From a virus, in IMG/VR virus record IMGVR_UViG_3300029787_000376, positions 1-22,005 of that record: a stretch of 22,005 nucleotides of DNA. One strand, written 5' to 3'. Position numbers and translations under genes: made by a program. Below, piece after piece: positions 6,535 through 17,200 of the stretch; position 1 is the first letter of the stretch; each line of letters opens with the position of its first letter. Under the pieces are notes generated by a model, which saw only the letters and a program-made list of their open reading frames with translations, was not told the DNA's origin and searched no databases.

Positions 6535-8715
6535 ATGAGAGAATTTAATCCAAATGGTCCTGTAGATTTAGCTAGTGGTTTACAGCAGAAAGTTAATCAG
6601 GACCTACAGTCTTTACGGACTTACAATTCAAGAGCTAATCAAGTTGACGCTCAAGCTGCACAAGTAGCCGAACAACCAATGCAGCTAGTCAATGCTGCTC
6701 TTGGTTTTTCAAAAACATTATTTGATAGAAATCAAAAAAATAAAGAAGAAAGAGAAAAGAAACAGATAGCTGCTTTTGATCTAGATTTAAAAAAGAATGG
6801 GATCACAACTGAGAGCTATGATAGCTTTGTAAAATTTAAAGAAGAGTCACATAAGGATCAGGCTAAATTAGAAGAATACGTCAACAAAAACTACAACGAA
6901 GAACAAGCTAAGTTTTTACGTAGTTTAGGTAAAGGTAGGCTTTTAATTGGTAGTAAGTTAGTTGCACAAAAGAATGCAGCTACTATGCCTTTAGCATGGG
7001 CTGACTTTCAACGCACACCAGTAACTTTGGCTGATGGCAGAGTAGTCACTTGGATGGGTACAGAATCAGCAGCCGATCAACAAGAGTATTATGATGCCTT
7101 CATCATTAAACAAATTGCAGATGGTAAGTTAGATGAAAGTGCTGAGCTATATCAAGAAACTTATAAACCAGCGTTTGATTCTTTATACAACACTGCTGTA
7201 AGTATTAAATCGCAAAAGAAAGTAACTGAATACGATAAAGAATACGAAGCTGCAAACCAAGAGTTTGTCTTTAATGCAGCTCATAATCCAGATGGTAATA
7301 AAGGTGTTGAAGATTTTATAGGTTTTGTTAATTCACAAACTGCTAATCATGGCGGTGATCTTGGTAAAACTTTTGATGCTGTATATGACAAGTATATTTT
7401 TAAAATGATCGAGAATGCTCAACTTACCAGAGATCAATACGACACTTTCATTAGTGGTGTTATGGATCACAAAGGTATGGGTAAAGTCTCTATGGAAAAA
7501 GGTATGGGTAAAAAACTACGTACTTTTGAAATAGATAAATTATTTAGAAAAAATGAAGTTGAAGCTGAAAGATTAAGACAAGAGGTTAAAAAAGCAAAAT
7601 TTGAAAAAGCTGAAGAAGTTGCTATTGACCAATTAAAACCCGGCTTAGAAGATGGAACTAAAACTATTGCAGATATAGAGTTAGCGGAAGGTGAATTAAA
7701 GAGAATGGGATATGAAAGTAGGAAACTTAATAATATGAAAGAAGGATATACTGGTGGAACCGCAAAAAACGTCTCCGATAACGAAGTTTTTCAAAAGGCA
7801 TATAATGCCGGAACTTTAACCGAAGCAATGCTAGATAAAGCATCATTTGAAAATAAACAAAAATGGTTAAAAAAAGCAAAAGAATCTGAGGCAACAAGAA
7901 AAGGAGCACAGTATAAACTACAGAAAAAGAACGTAGAAGGTATTGTTAGAAAACAGTTTGGTCAGTTATTAGATTCTGTTCAATCACCTCAAGGTGGTGA
8001 AGTACAAGGATTTCTGAATAGAAAATTTGAAGGTTTAGTAAATAAGTATATAGAGGAAATGCCTGACAAGATACCTCTTGCAGTAGATAAAGCTGCTGTA
8101 GAAGTAATTACACACTTTAAAAACAATCAAGGTGAGGGGCAAGAATTCTATGTTAATAAAGCTGCTTATGAAGTTGGTGGAGATGTTTTCCCAGTATTCA
8201 GAAAAAACCAAGAGGAAGCAATTAAATCTTATACATCTGAAACAGCTAAAGCTGACCTTGTATTTGCACAAGCAAAACTTCACACAAGTACACAAGTAAA
8301 AAGTTCTTCTAATATTGAAATTGCTTTAGATAAACCCGGTGTATTTTTGAATGAAGACCAATGGTTTGACGCTGTAAATGAAATTAATACAGGTGGTGGT
8401 CCTACTGAATGGATGAAGTATTTGCAATCAACATATCCTAGTCAAGACTCATTTGAAATAATTAGAAGGCAAGGCTTAGCTTTAGGTTACGAAGAAAAGG
8501 ATATACCTACTAAACCTGAATATTTAGATGTGGTAGAAAGTACTGCATCTCCTGATTTAGTTTGTTTAATGAGAAAAATAGGAATACAAAACTTACCTGA
8601 ACAGACCGCCAAGAGATTATGTCTAAGCATGGATCCTGACGGTATTAAAAATGACCAATTAATGAAGGCACTCTACGGAGACCAGCCGATATTAAGAAAT
8701 AACTCTGAGGAATAA
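6535..8715 (+). CDS. Internal virion protein C (T7 gp15-like)
   Basis: This 726-residue protein matches T7 gp15 (747 residues) in position and size. T7 gp15 is part of the internal core and is ejected to form the periplasmic tunnel with gp16. The composition is highly charged and helical, with a strong coiled-coil-like stretch around residues 335-365 (RKNEVEAERLRQEVKKAKFE). The N-terminus, FNPNGPVDLASGLQQKVNQDLQ, is an extended segment as in other cyanopodovirus homologues. No enzymatic motif is visible. Assignment rests mostly on order and length, because this family diverges strongly. The stop overlaps the gp16 start (TAATG). Confidence 0.85.
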   Translation: MREFNPNGPVDLASGLQQKVNQDLQSLRTYNSRANQVDAQAAQVAEQPMQLVNAALGFSKTLFDRNQKNKEEREKKQIAAFDLDLKKNGITTESYDSFVKFKEESHKDQAKLEEYVNKNYNEEQAKFLRSLGKGRLLIGSKLVAQKNAATMPLAWADFQRTPVTLADGRVVTWMGTESAADQQEYYDAFIIKQIADGKLDESAELYQETYKPAFDSLYNTAVSIKSQKKVTEYDKEYEAANQEFVFNAAHNPDGNKGVEDFIGFVNSQTANHGGDLGKTFDAVYDKYIFKMIENAQLTRDQYDTFISGVMDHKGMGKVSMEKGMGKKLRTFEIDKLFRKNEVEAERLRQEVKKAKFEKAEEVAIDQLKPGLEDGTKTIADIELAEGELKRMGYESRKLNNMKEGYTGGTAKNVSDNEVFQKAYNAGTLTEAMLDKASFENKQKWLKKAKESEATRKGAQYKLQKKNVEGIVRKQFGQLLDSVQSPQGGEVQGFLNRKFEGLVNKYIEEMPDKIPLAVDKAAVEVITHFKNNQGEGQEFYVNKAAYEVGGDVFPVFRKNQEEAIKSYTSETAKADLVFAQAKLHTSTQVKSSSNIEIALDKPGVFLNEDQWFDAVNEINTGGGPTEWMKYLQSTYPSQDSFEIIRRQGLALGYEEKDIPTKPEYLDVVESTASPDLVCLMRKIGIQNLPEQTAKRLCLSMDPDGIKNDQLMKALYGDQPILRNNSEE

Positions 8716-11700
8716 TGACATACACTCCTACGGGAGACAGTGAGAATTTTGAATCCGAAAATTTAGACGCTATACATCAACAAAACCTTGAAGAGGTTGC
8801 TGCTTTAGAAGAGGCTGCAAGTATGGAACAAGGTGAAGTTATAGCAGAGAATGAGGAGACTGAAACTGACTCCAAAACATTTCAAGATAGACGAGACGCA
8901 CGTAAAGGTGACGCCTCAAAAACCGAAGGATTATTTGAAGTAGATAATCCAGAAGGTACCTTAATGGGACCTGACGCTAGTACAAAGTTTGCAAGAGATC
9001 TATATGAAACTACTTCAGCACCAGCTCAAGGTGTTGTAGATACAATTACTGATACTTTTAACTTTGCAACTGGAGCAATACGTAAACCATTTAATATTCC
9101 AGAAGTACCTAAAGCTGGCAAGTATGAATCTGATGTAGCTACAGCTCTAAGATCCATATCTGGTTTAGTTATACCTTCTATGGGTTTTAAATCCCTGCTG
9201 GTTAAAGGTGCTACTAAATTACAAGCTGCTAAGTTTGGACCACAATGGTTGCAACGCTTAGGTAATAAAAAATCATTTCAATGGTTTTCTAAGTTTGGTG
9301 CTGATGTTGGTACCTCAACTGCTGTTGACTACGTAGCTGAACAAAACCAAACTGATGACAACTTAGTTGCTACTCTTAAAGACTTCTGGCCGAGAACCTA
9401 TCAGTTTATACCTGATGTCTGGGCAACCGGAGATGGTGATAGCCCTGATATAAAAAGAAGTAAAAATGTTAATGAAGGTGCTGTATTTGGTACGCTTGGA
9501 CACATAGTTGAAGGCGTAGCTTTTTTAGCTAAATCTCATCGTAGTGTCAAAAAGGCTGCACTTATAGCTAGTGATGTTGGTAATCAAAAAAGATTAGATG
9601 AGTTAACTAAAGATGAGTTTACAGATATTAAATTCTCTGACAATCCTATCGAAGATAGTGTTATGCGTAATACTGCTCGTAGAGAGAAAGAGCTTGATAA
9701 CTTAGGAACATACTTAAAAGTTACTAATCCTGATTCTAAAGAACCATTACTAGGTGTACATGATGTATTTGACGTTAAGGAATCTGGTTTAATTAGCAAA
9801 TCACCTGATGGTGTATTGGGTGCTGCTGCTGACGCAGCTCAGATAGCTAATAATGTAAAAAGTTCATATGGAAGACTTGGAAGTGTTATAACTAATGCTG
9901 CCTTAAAGTATGGTCTTGACATAACTAAAAGAACTGACGAAGTAATAATTAAGGATTTAGCTGCACAGATCAAAGCTGGTGGTAAATATTCTAAGAAATT
10001 AGGTACTGGAGAAGTTTTAACTCAAAAACAAATAGCAGAAGCTGGTGAAAGATTAACTGAAATACTTATAGATCCAAGGATGCAACCGGGAGATATGTAT
10101 AAGTTACTTGATGAGTTTAAGAATACAATGTCAGACGGCACCAAGATTATTGATGATGTTGCTTACGCTGGGACTATGGGTGCCATGAAGGATTACTACA
10201 AACAGATCCTTGATATGGACGTTCTTAAAGCAAAAGCATATCTTACAACTTCTTTAGCTGGACAGATCTCGGACATAGCAGAAGGTGCCAGATTAATGGA
10301 TGACGATTTAGTTAGGATTCAGGCAATAGATCAAATAGCTGACAGAATCGAATACCTAATGGTAGAGAAAGGCTTAAATTCAGCATTCTCTGGTAGAACC
10401 TTACGTAATAAAAGATTATGGGAAACTGCTAAATCATCTAAAAAAGCACAAAAAGCTTTAAATGACCAAGCTTTACTCGAACATAAGAATGCTATTGAAG
10501 AGTTAATACCTAACGCTAAGAACTGGTCACAGACAATGAGGAGGGTTGCAAAGGAGAATCCTGACTTCCTTAAACCATTGATGATGGCTAATGAATTTGC
10601 TGATGGAAATATAGATAGTTTATACAAGATGAATAAGGTTGCACAGAACAAGTTTGCAACTTTATCTAAGGCATTTATTGATGCTAATCCTGACATGCCT
10701 TCACTCGTAAACAAACAGTTTATGAGCACTATATTTAACAATACTCTAAGTGCCCTAGCTACGCCTATAAGGGCGTTAACAGGTAACGCTGGTGGATTGA
10801 CAAGTAACTTTGTTTCTCCAATGGTAGGAAGCCTTATGAGTGGTGATCTAGCCACTATGAAACGTGTGTGGTGGGGACATCAGTCTATGGGTGACACATT
10901 AAGTAGAGCCTATAAACATATGGGTCTTGTATATAGAAAAGCTGCTACTGATCCAACAAAACTTTCTTATGTAATGAGAGAGGATGTCAGATTAAAAATA
11001 GCTGATGATATTGAGTGGCTTACATCTTATGCACAAGCTGCCCAGAAGAATGGTGAAGATGGTCCTATGGCTATTCTTAACCTCTACGAAACACTTACTG
11101 ACATAGCACAAGATCCTAGACTTAGGTTTGGTACTAATGCTATGACAGCGTTAGATGGATTTTCTAGATCTACTTTAGGTTCTATTGAAGCCAGATATAC
11201 AGCCTTTGACAATATGTTGAAGAATGGTGATGAGATAACTGAAGCCGGTATTAAGAAAGCGTCAGATGATATTTATAAAAATTACTTTGACGAGAATGGA
11301 ATGATATCTGACAAAGCTGTTGAATGGGCTAATAGTGAGATTGCTCTTAACTTAGATAGTCCATGGGTAGATGGCTTTGGTGAGTTAATAAACAGATTTC
11401 CTATTGCAAGGACACACTTTATGTTTCCTCGTACTTCAATTAACGTATTAGATATTTTTAGTAAGTACAGTCCCGGAGGGATATTTGCTAGAGAGTACCA
11501 ACAACTTTGGGGTCCTCTAGGATTAGCTCCCGGATTAGGTAAAAAGTTTGAAGATTTCGATATAGAAGAAATAGCTGAAGTATTAAGTCGTCATGGTCAA
11601 ACCATGGATGCAAACTATAGAGCTAAATTTGAAACGATCAGAATGTCTGCTAAAGGTAGAGTTGCTTTAGGCACTATGTCTACTTTTGGAGCTTTAAAAC

Positions 11701-12764
11701 TATTTAGAGAAGGAGCTATTACTGGTAATGGTCACTACGACAAGTCAAGACAAAGATCAAGAATTAAACTAGGTTGGAAACCAAAAACAATAAGAGTTCC
11801 CGGGACTAACTTGGAAGCTTCTTATGAGTTTCTTGGACCAATTGGTGACTGGTTAGCTTTTACTGTAGACGTAGCTGATAACTTTGATTTAGCTAGTAGT
11901 GCTTGGACTGAACAAATGTTCCAGAAGCTGTCATTTATATTCTCAGCTTCAATGGTTAATAAATCCGTTCTATCTAATGTGGAGCCACTAAACGACATCT
12001 TACAAGGTGACGTTAAAGCTTTAAATAGATGGGGTGCATCTATGGGTAACAACATGTTTCCTTTAGGTGGTTTTAGAAACGAACTTGGTCGTGTTATGAA
12101 TCCAGCCCTTAGAGATATTAAGGGTGAGATGGTTGACAACTGGAGAAATAGAAACAACTGGTTAGACCTATTCGATGCGGATAGAGCTTTACCAGAGTTA
12201 TACGATCCAATTGATGGCGGTAAAGTAGGTTACCCAGAATCTTTCTGGACAAGAGCTTGGAATGCTTATTCACCAATGAAATTTTCTGAAAGAATGGGTG
12301 AAGAGAAACAGTGGTTAAAGGAAGCTGAATATAGTTACTCTCCACAAGTTGCTACAAGTACAGGTGGTGCAGAGTTAGAAAACCATGAAAGATCAGCTCT
12401 TCAAGCACAAATAGGGAAGGATGCAATATTCAATAAAGAATTAAAAAAAATAATAAAAGATGCTCAAAAGATTACATATAAAGGTAGAGAATATCCATTC
12501 CTAAAAGGAAAGGTTGGCTTTATTGAAATATTAAAAACTGCTAGACGGTACGGCGTATCTGGAGAGGATTTAGAAATTTCTGACTTTATGCAGATATATA
12601 GTCGTTTAGACAGAGCATTTGTAAGAGCAAAGAAAATAGCTGAAAGTAATTTAGATCCTAAGATTCTTGCTGGAATAAAGGCTAAAGAAATTAAAAAACA
12701 GGAATTAGAAACAGCAGCTAAATCAGGCGATATTGACGGAGTTTTAAAAATAGCAAACGAATAA
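8715..12764 (+). CDS. Internal virion protein D (T7 gp16-like ejection protein)
   Basis: This 1,349-residue protein is close in length to T7 gp16 (1,318) and holds its position as the last core gene before the fibres. In T7, gp16 is ejected and helps pull DNA through the inner membrane. The first ~75 residues are acidic and probably disordered. Moderately hydrophobic segments recur (SGLVIPSMGFKSLLVK near 145; FPIARTHFMFPRTSINVLDI near 893; YEFLGPIGDWLAFTVD near 1037). T7 gp16 has an N-terminal lytic transglycosylase domain; I do not see its Glu-Ser and Gly-Leu-Met-Gln motifs here, so the cell-wall enzyme seems absent. GAGGA at 8707-8711 is one of the few visible Shine-Dalgarno sites in the window. 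Confidence 0.88.
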   Translation: MTYTPTGDSENFESENLDAIHQQNLEEVAALEEAASMEQGEVIAENEETETDSKTFQDRRDARKGDASKTEGLFEVDNPEGTLMGPDASTKFARDLYETTSAPAQGVVDTITDTFNFATGAIRKPFNIPEVPKAGKYESDVATALRSISGLVIPSMGFKSLLVKGATKLQAAKFGPQWLQRLGNKKSFQWFSKFGADVGTSTAVDYVAEQNQTDDNLVATLKDFWPRTYQFIPDVWATGDGDSPDIKRSKNVNEGAVFGTLGHIVEGVAFLAKSHRSVKKAALIASDVGNQKRLDELTKDEFTDIKFSDNPIEDSVMRNTARREKELDNLGTYLKVTNPDSKEPLLGVHDVFDVKESGLISKSPDGVLGAAADAAQIANNVKSSYGRLGSVITNAALKYGLDITKRTDEVIIKDLAAQIKAGGKYSKKLGTGEVLTQKQIAEAGERLTEILIDPRMQPGDMYKLLDEFKNTMSDGTKIIDDVAYAGTMGAMKDYYKQILDMDVLKAKAYLTTSLAGQISDIAEGARLMDDDLVRIQAIDQIADRIEYLMVEKGLNSAFSGRTLRNKRLWETAKSSKKAQKALNDQALLEHKNAIEELIPNAKNWSQTMRRVAKENPDFLKPLMMANEFADGNIDSLYKMNKVAQNKFATLSKAFIDANPDMPSLVNKQFMSTIFNNTLSALATPIRALTGNAGGLTSNFVSPMVGSLMSGDLATMKRVWWGHQSMGDTLSRAYKHMGLVYRKAATDPTKLSYVMREDVRLKIADDIEWLTSYAQAAQKNGEDGPMAILNLYETLTDIAQDPRLRFGTNAMTALDGFSRSTLGSIEARYTAFDNMLKNGDEITEAGIKKASDDIYKNYFDENGMISDKAVEWANSEIALNLDSPWVDGFGELINRFPIARTHFMFPRTSINVLDIFSKYSPGGIFAREYQQLWGPLGLAPGLGKKFEDFDIEEIAEVLSRHGQTMDANYRAKFETIRMSAKGRVALGTMSTFGALKLFREGAITGNGHYDKSRQRSRIKLGWKPKTIRVPGTNLEASYEFLGPIGDWLAFTVDVADNFDLASSAWTEQMFQKLSFIFSASMVNKSVLSNVEPLNDILQGDVKALNRWGASMGNNMFPLGGFRNELGRVMNPALRDIKGEMVDNWRNRNNWLDLFDADRALPELYDPIDGGKVGYPESFWTRAWNAYSPMKFSERMGEEKQWLKEAEYSYSPQVATSTGGAELENHERSALQAQIGKDAIFNKELKKIIKDAQKITYKGREYPFLKGKVGFIEILKTARRYGVSGEDLEISDFMQIYSRLDRAFVRAKKIAESNLDPKILAGIKAKEIKKQELETAAKSGDIDGVLKIANE

Positions 12765-12783
12765 ACAACTAAATAAATAAAAT

Positions 12784-14229
12784 ATGACATCACAAATACA
12801 AGATTTAGTAGTTACTGATATAACTACTATTCCTGAATCAAATATAATAAGTTTTAACTATTCAAGAAAAACTGATGTCACAGTCAAACTTGGTACTACT
12901 ACAGCAAATCTCGAACAAAAAACTTATTTAGTTGACTGGGAAATTACGACAGATAATAGAGTTCAATTGCAAGCAAATTTATTTTCTGCAACTGGAACTT
13001 ACAAATTACTAATAACAAGAGTTACTGATGCAACTACACCAGTACATGAATTTCAAGCAGGATCTTCTATTAGAGCAACTGACTTAAATAATGTTAATAA
13101 CCAGACGTTAAACATAGCAGAGGAAGTACGAGAGACTGTAAATAGTCTTGCTACAGGTTCCTTGACTACAGGTCAAATATTAATTGACGGTTCGAATATT
13201 GCTGATAACACTATAGATAGCCAAAAAATTATTAACTTACAAGTTAAGAATGAGGATTTAGATAGTAATTCTGTATCAGCAGGAAAGCTACAGGATAATG
13301 CGGTAACGACAGCAAAAATTAATAATGATGCAGTTACAGCAGATAAACTTGCAAATAACGCAGTAGTAAATAATTCTGTAGATGTAAATGCAGGAATAGA
13401 TGGAACAAAGATATCTCCAGATTTTGGTAGTCAGACTATTAGAACAACTGGAAATCTTGATGTTCCAAACAGATTACAAACAACAACTAATGGTGTAATT
13501 TTTGGTGGCGGTACTGCAAACCCTGTTAATTATGGTTTTAATACTACACCTAGTGGAACCGCTGCAAGCAGAAACAATACAGTTTTTATAGCGATTGGCG
13601 ACAATGATACTGGTATTCTTCAAGATGGTGATGGTCAACTAGAGATTTGGACTAACGATCAGGAGATTGCAAACTTTAATGCTACATCTGGAATTTTTAC
13701 TTCTAAAAATATTACGGCTAATGCACCGGGAAAGTTTATTGGTGATGGATCTTTATTAACATCTTTACCATCTGCAGCTTTAACAGGTGCTTTACCCGCT
13801 ATAGATGGATCAGCATTATTAGGAATAACTCAGTCTATAAAAAGAGTTAAAGAAGTTAGTAATGCTACTGAAACAAATTTTGGAAACAATACTAGTTGGC
13901 ATAACCACCTTACAATGACTTTTAATAATGTTTTAAGTACTTCTAGGTTTTTAGTATTAGCTGTTTATGAAATTAAAAATGAAAGTTCTAATGCTTCATG
14001 GTACACATCTGCAAAGATAACTAATACTGGTGGAGGTTTTATGGCTAATACCGAAAATAGAAATACGAGTACTAGCTATCAACAATTTAATCATTGGGAA
14101 TTTGATATTGCGGCTAATACAACCAATAGAACATATACATTACAAGTAAAATCCAACAATAGTCACAGTGGAACTAACGCATTTGTACAAAACGCTTTTC
14201 TTGTAGGTATAGAATTTACACCCTCTTAA
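12784..14229 (+). CDS. Tail fibre with T7 gp17-type N-terminal domain, first copy
   Basis: This 481-residue fibre has a gp17-like virion-attachment domain at about 1-125, with strands around IISFNYSRKTDVTVKLGTTT and the signature FQAGSSIRATDLNNVNNQTL. A helical stretch is followed by a repetitive stalk: NAVTTAKINNDAVTADKLANNAV (about 178-200) is the hexapeptide-type repeat of trimeric fibres, and GDGSLLTSLPSAALTGALPAIDGSALLG (about 320-350) is a second linker type. The C-terminal ~130 residues (from about IKRVKEVSN) look like a beta-sandwich tip that could bind a host surface ligand. The gene is preceded by an AT-only spacer (TAAATAAATAAAAT) and has no Shine-Dalgarno. It could be a short fibre, or a base onto which the second, longer fibre docks. 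Confidence 0.88.
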   Translation: MTSQIQDLVVTDITTIPESNIISFNYSRKTDVTVKLGTTTANLEQKTYLVDWEITTDNRVQLQANLFSATGTYKLLITRVTDATTPVHEFQAGSSIRATDLNNVNNQTLNIAEEVRETVNSLATGSLTTGQILIDGSNIADNTIDSQKIINLQVKNEDLDSNSVSAGKLQDNAVTTAKINNDAVTADKLANNAVVNNSVDVNAGIDGTKISPDFGSQTIRTTGNLDVPNRLQTTTNGVIFGGGTANPVNYGFNTTPSGTAASRNNTVFIAIGDNDTGILQDGDGQLEIWTNDQEIANFNATSGIFTSKNITANAPGKFIGDGSLLTSLPSAALTGALPAIDGSALLGITQSIKRVKEVSNATETNFGNNTSWHNHLTMTFNNVLSTSRFLVLAVYEIKNESSNASWYTSAKITNTGGGFMANTENRNTSTSYQQFNHWEFDIAANTTNRTYTLQVKSNNSHSGTNAFVQNAFLVGIEFTPS

Positions 14230-14253
14230 TAAATAAAATAAATTGGACCTACA

Positions 14254-17200
14254 ATGGCAACGACAACTAAAGAATATACAGGGAATGGTTCCAATTATGT
14301 AAATGGTGCTTCAATTGCACAATGTGATTTTACTTTCCCTTCCTTAAAACAAACAGACGTTAAAGTATCTCTTAATGGGACAACTTTAGAGACAACTAAA
14401 TACTCATTTCCATCCTCGACATCCATCCAATTTGAAACTATCGGTACAGCAACTGCTATACAAAAAGCTAATGGTGCTCCTGAAAATGGAGTAACAATAT
14501 TAATTTATAGAGATACAGATGTAGAAAATGCTAAAGCTGTATATGCTGCTGGATCATCTATAAGAGCTGCTGATTTAAATAATAATCAAGATCAAATTTT
14601 ATTTTTTGAACAAGAAGTAGCAGATCCAACCAACCCTAAAATTTTTATAAGTAAAAATAATATTGCTGATTCTGGCGTTTCGGCTGGATCTTATGGATCG
14701 GGTAGCGCAATACCAACAATTACTGTTGATAGCAAAGGTCTTATCACAGCAGCATCTACGAACAGCATTGATACAGATTTATTAGCTGACACCTCACCTC
14801 AGTTAGGAGGAAATTTAGATTTAAACAGCAATAATATTACTGGCACAGGTAATATAAGTACAACAGGAACTTTCGAGTCTAATAATGTTAGAATTACGAA
14901 AAGCGGTTCTCCTGTTTCTCTCCAGTTAGTTAATTCTGGAGGAAGTGGAGGTGGATTTAATAATGCCGGTGTTAATGAGTTTTGGATAATAAACTCCGGC
15001 GGAGAAATTAGATTTAGGGATGCTACACCTAATACGAGTTATGCTACTTGGTTAACTATATATGCTGATACTGATGGTCGTACTGAAGTACATGGTAAGT
15101 TAAAAGCATTAGCTGGACTTGACGTAACTGGTGGTGATATAACAGGAGTTTTGGGTAGTGCTGTCACTGGAACAACTCAATCAGCCAGTGATAATTCAAC
15201 AAAAATAGCTACTACAGCATACACAGATACAGCAATAGCAAACTTAGTTTCGTCAGCACCTAGTACTTTAGATACACTTAATGAACTTGCAGCAGCACTT
15301 GGAGATGACGCTAACTTTTCAACAACAGTTACAAACTCAATAGCAACAAAACTTCCGTTGGCAGGTGGCACTTTAACGGGCGATCTAACAATATCTACAA
15401 CTGCACCTTTAATAAAATTTGATGAGACTGACCAAACTACAGATTATTTTATAGTTGCCAATAACAATACTTTAACTTTAGCTAGAAACAATCTTAACAC
15501 TCCAAACCATATACAAAAATGGAACGCAGATGGTCATGTTGACTTTTTAACCAACGTAGATTTTGCAAGTGGTATTGACGTAACTGGTGCAATAACCTCA
15601 ACGGTTTCTGCTGCTAATACCGATATTCTGACCTTAACAGCAAATATGGGTACTAATAATAATAGACCACTTACGTTTAAATCACCTGCAACCGACAGTC
15701 TTACAGTACCTTTCACAATAGAAACAAATAATGCTTTAGAAGTAAAAATTGATGCTAATAAAACATTAAATATAGACGCAACTGGTCAGATAAATTTACA
15801 CCATGCTGGAAGTTCAACTGCCAAGCTATTCACATCTGCTACTGGGGTAGGTGTTAACGGCACACTTAATATTTCGCAGTCAGGTTCAAATAGTACAGCA
15901 GGTCTTAAAATTTTAGATAGCAATAATAATGGTGCTGCACCTTTTATAGAAGTTATAGGAAAAAGATCAGATGGTAATGATTCTCAATGTTTTTCTGGAA
16001 AAGTACATTTAGCTATACATAGAACAAATCAAAAAATTGATAATGGAAAAGTTTTAGGCACTGTTGCTTTTGGTGGTAATCATACAGATGATTCAATATC
16101 AAATATTTTATATACTGCATCAATATCTGGTGTTGCTAGTGATAGTTTTGATTCTGAAACAGATATGCCAACTGATTTAGTATTTTACACTGGATCTACA
16201 GGTAGAACTCCCGGACAAGCTAACGTCACTACTGGTGATGAAAGGATGCGGATAAAAGCAGATGGAACAACGGTTGCATCAGGAGCTTTAGAATTTGCTA
16301 ATACTTTGACAACTTATGACCCTACTGTTGGAAGTTTAGGATCAGAAACATCAACCACCACAGCTATAAGTTTAGGGTTTGGTCAACAAATCGCAGTAAA
16401 TGCAAGTGGCTACATAAGGAATTTATTAAAAATTAATTCTGATACTGCTCGTAATATTGAAATTGGTCAGAGCAACACTAATTATATAGGAGATATATTA
16501 TTACTTCCCGGACTGGGTCATGCTGTAAGAGCTAAATATGACGGTGTTGACAAGTTAATCACAACCGCTACTGGTGTAACTGTTGATGGTGTACTTACCA
16601 CTGGTGGATTAGCAGTAGATACAGACACGTTATTTGTCAACACCTCACTTAATAGAGTAGGTATAGGTACATCATCAGTAGGAGCTACTCTTCACCTTTC
16701 AAGTACATTACCAGAACTAAGATTTACTGATACAGATAATAATAATATTGACCATTTCATAAGCTGTTCTGGTTCTGCTATGACTTTAAGTGCAGATCAT
16801 AACCAAGAAGATAACACTGGAGATACAACTTTAAGGTTTAAAGTTGATGGAACTGAAAGAGGTCGTTTTGATGACGCAGGGCTTGATGTCACTGGCTCTA
16901 TAACTATTCCAGATGCCACTATAACAAGTGGTATCCCTAATAACGCTATAAAAATTGGTGATGCAAGTAATGGCGATTTAATGATATATCACGATTCTAA
17001 TAATTCAGTTATTCGTGATGCTGGTACAGGTGCTTTAATATTTCAATCAAATCAAATTATTGCTTATAGATATGGCACAAACGAAAAGTTATTTCAATTT
17101 GATGGAAATGGTGCTGCTTCACTTTTCTATGGTGGTACTTCAACTGCAAAACTAGCTACAACCGCTACTGGTGTAGATGTCACTGGTGATATAGATATTA

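Noticed and set aside
10331-10855. 174-codon open frame on the minus strand within gp16
   Set aside because: It is a shadow of a strongly supported plus-strand gene, with no ribosome site and no recognisable product; all other genes here are on the plus strand.
12765-12783. AT-rich TAAATAAATAAAAT spacer as a T4-like late promoter (TATAAATA type)
   Set aside because: The phage is T7-like, the sequence is low complexity and similar strings occur by chance in this AT-rich genome; there is no evidence for a T4-type late sigma factor.
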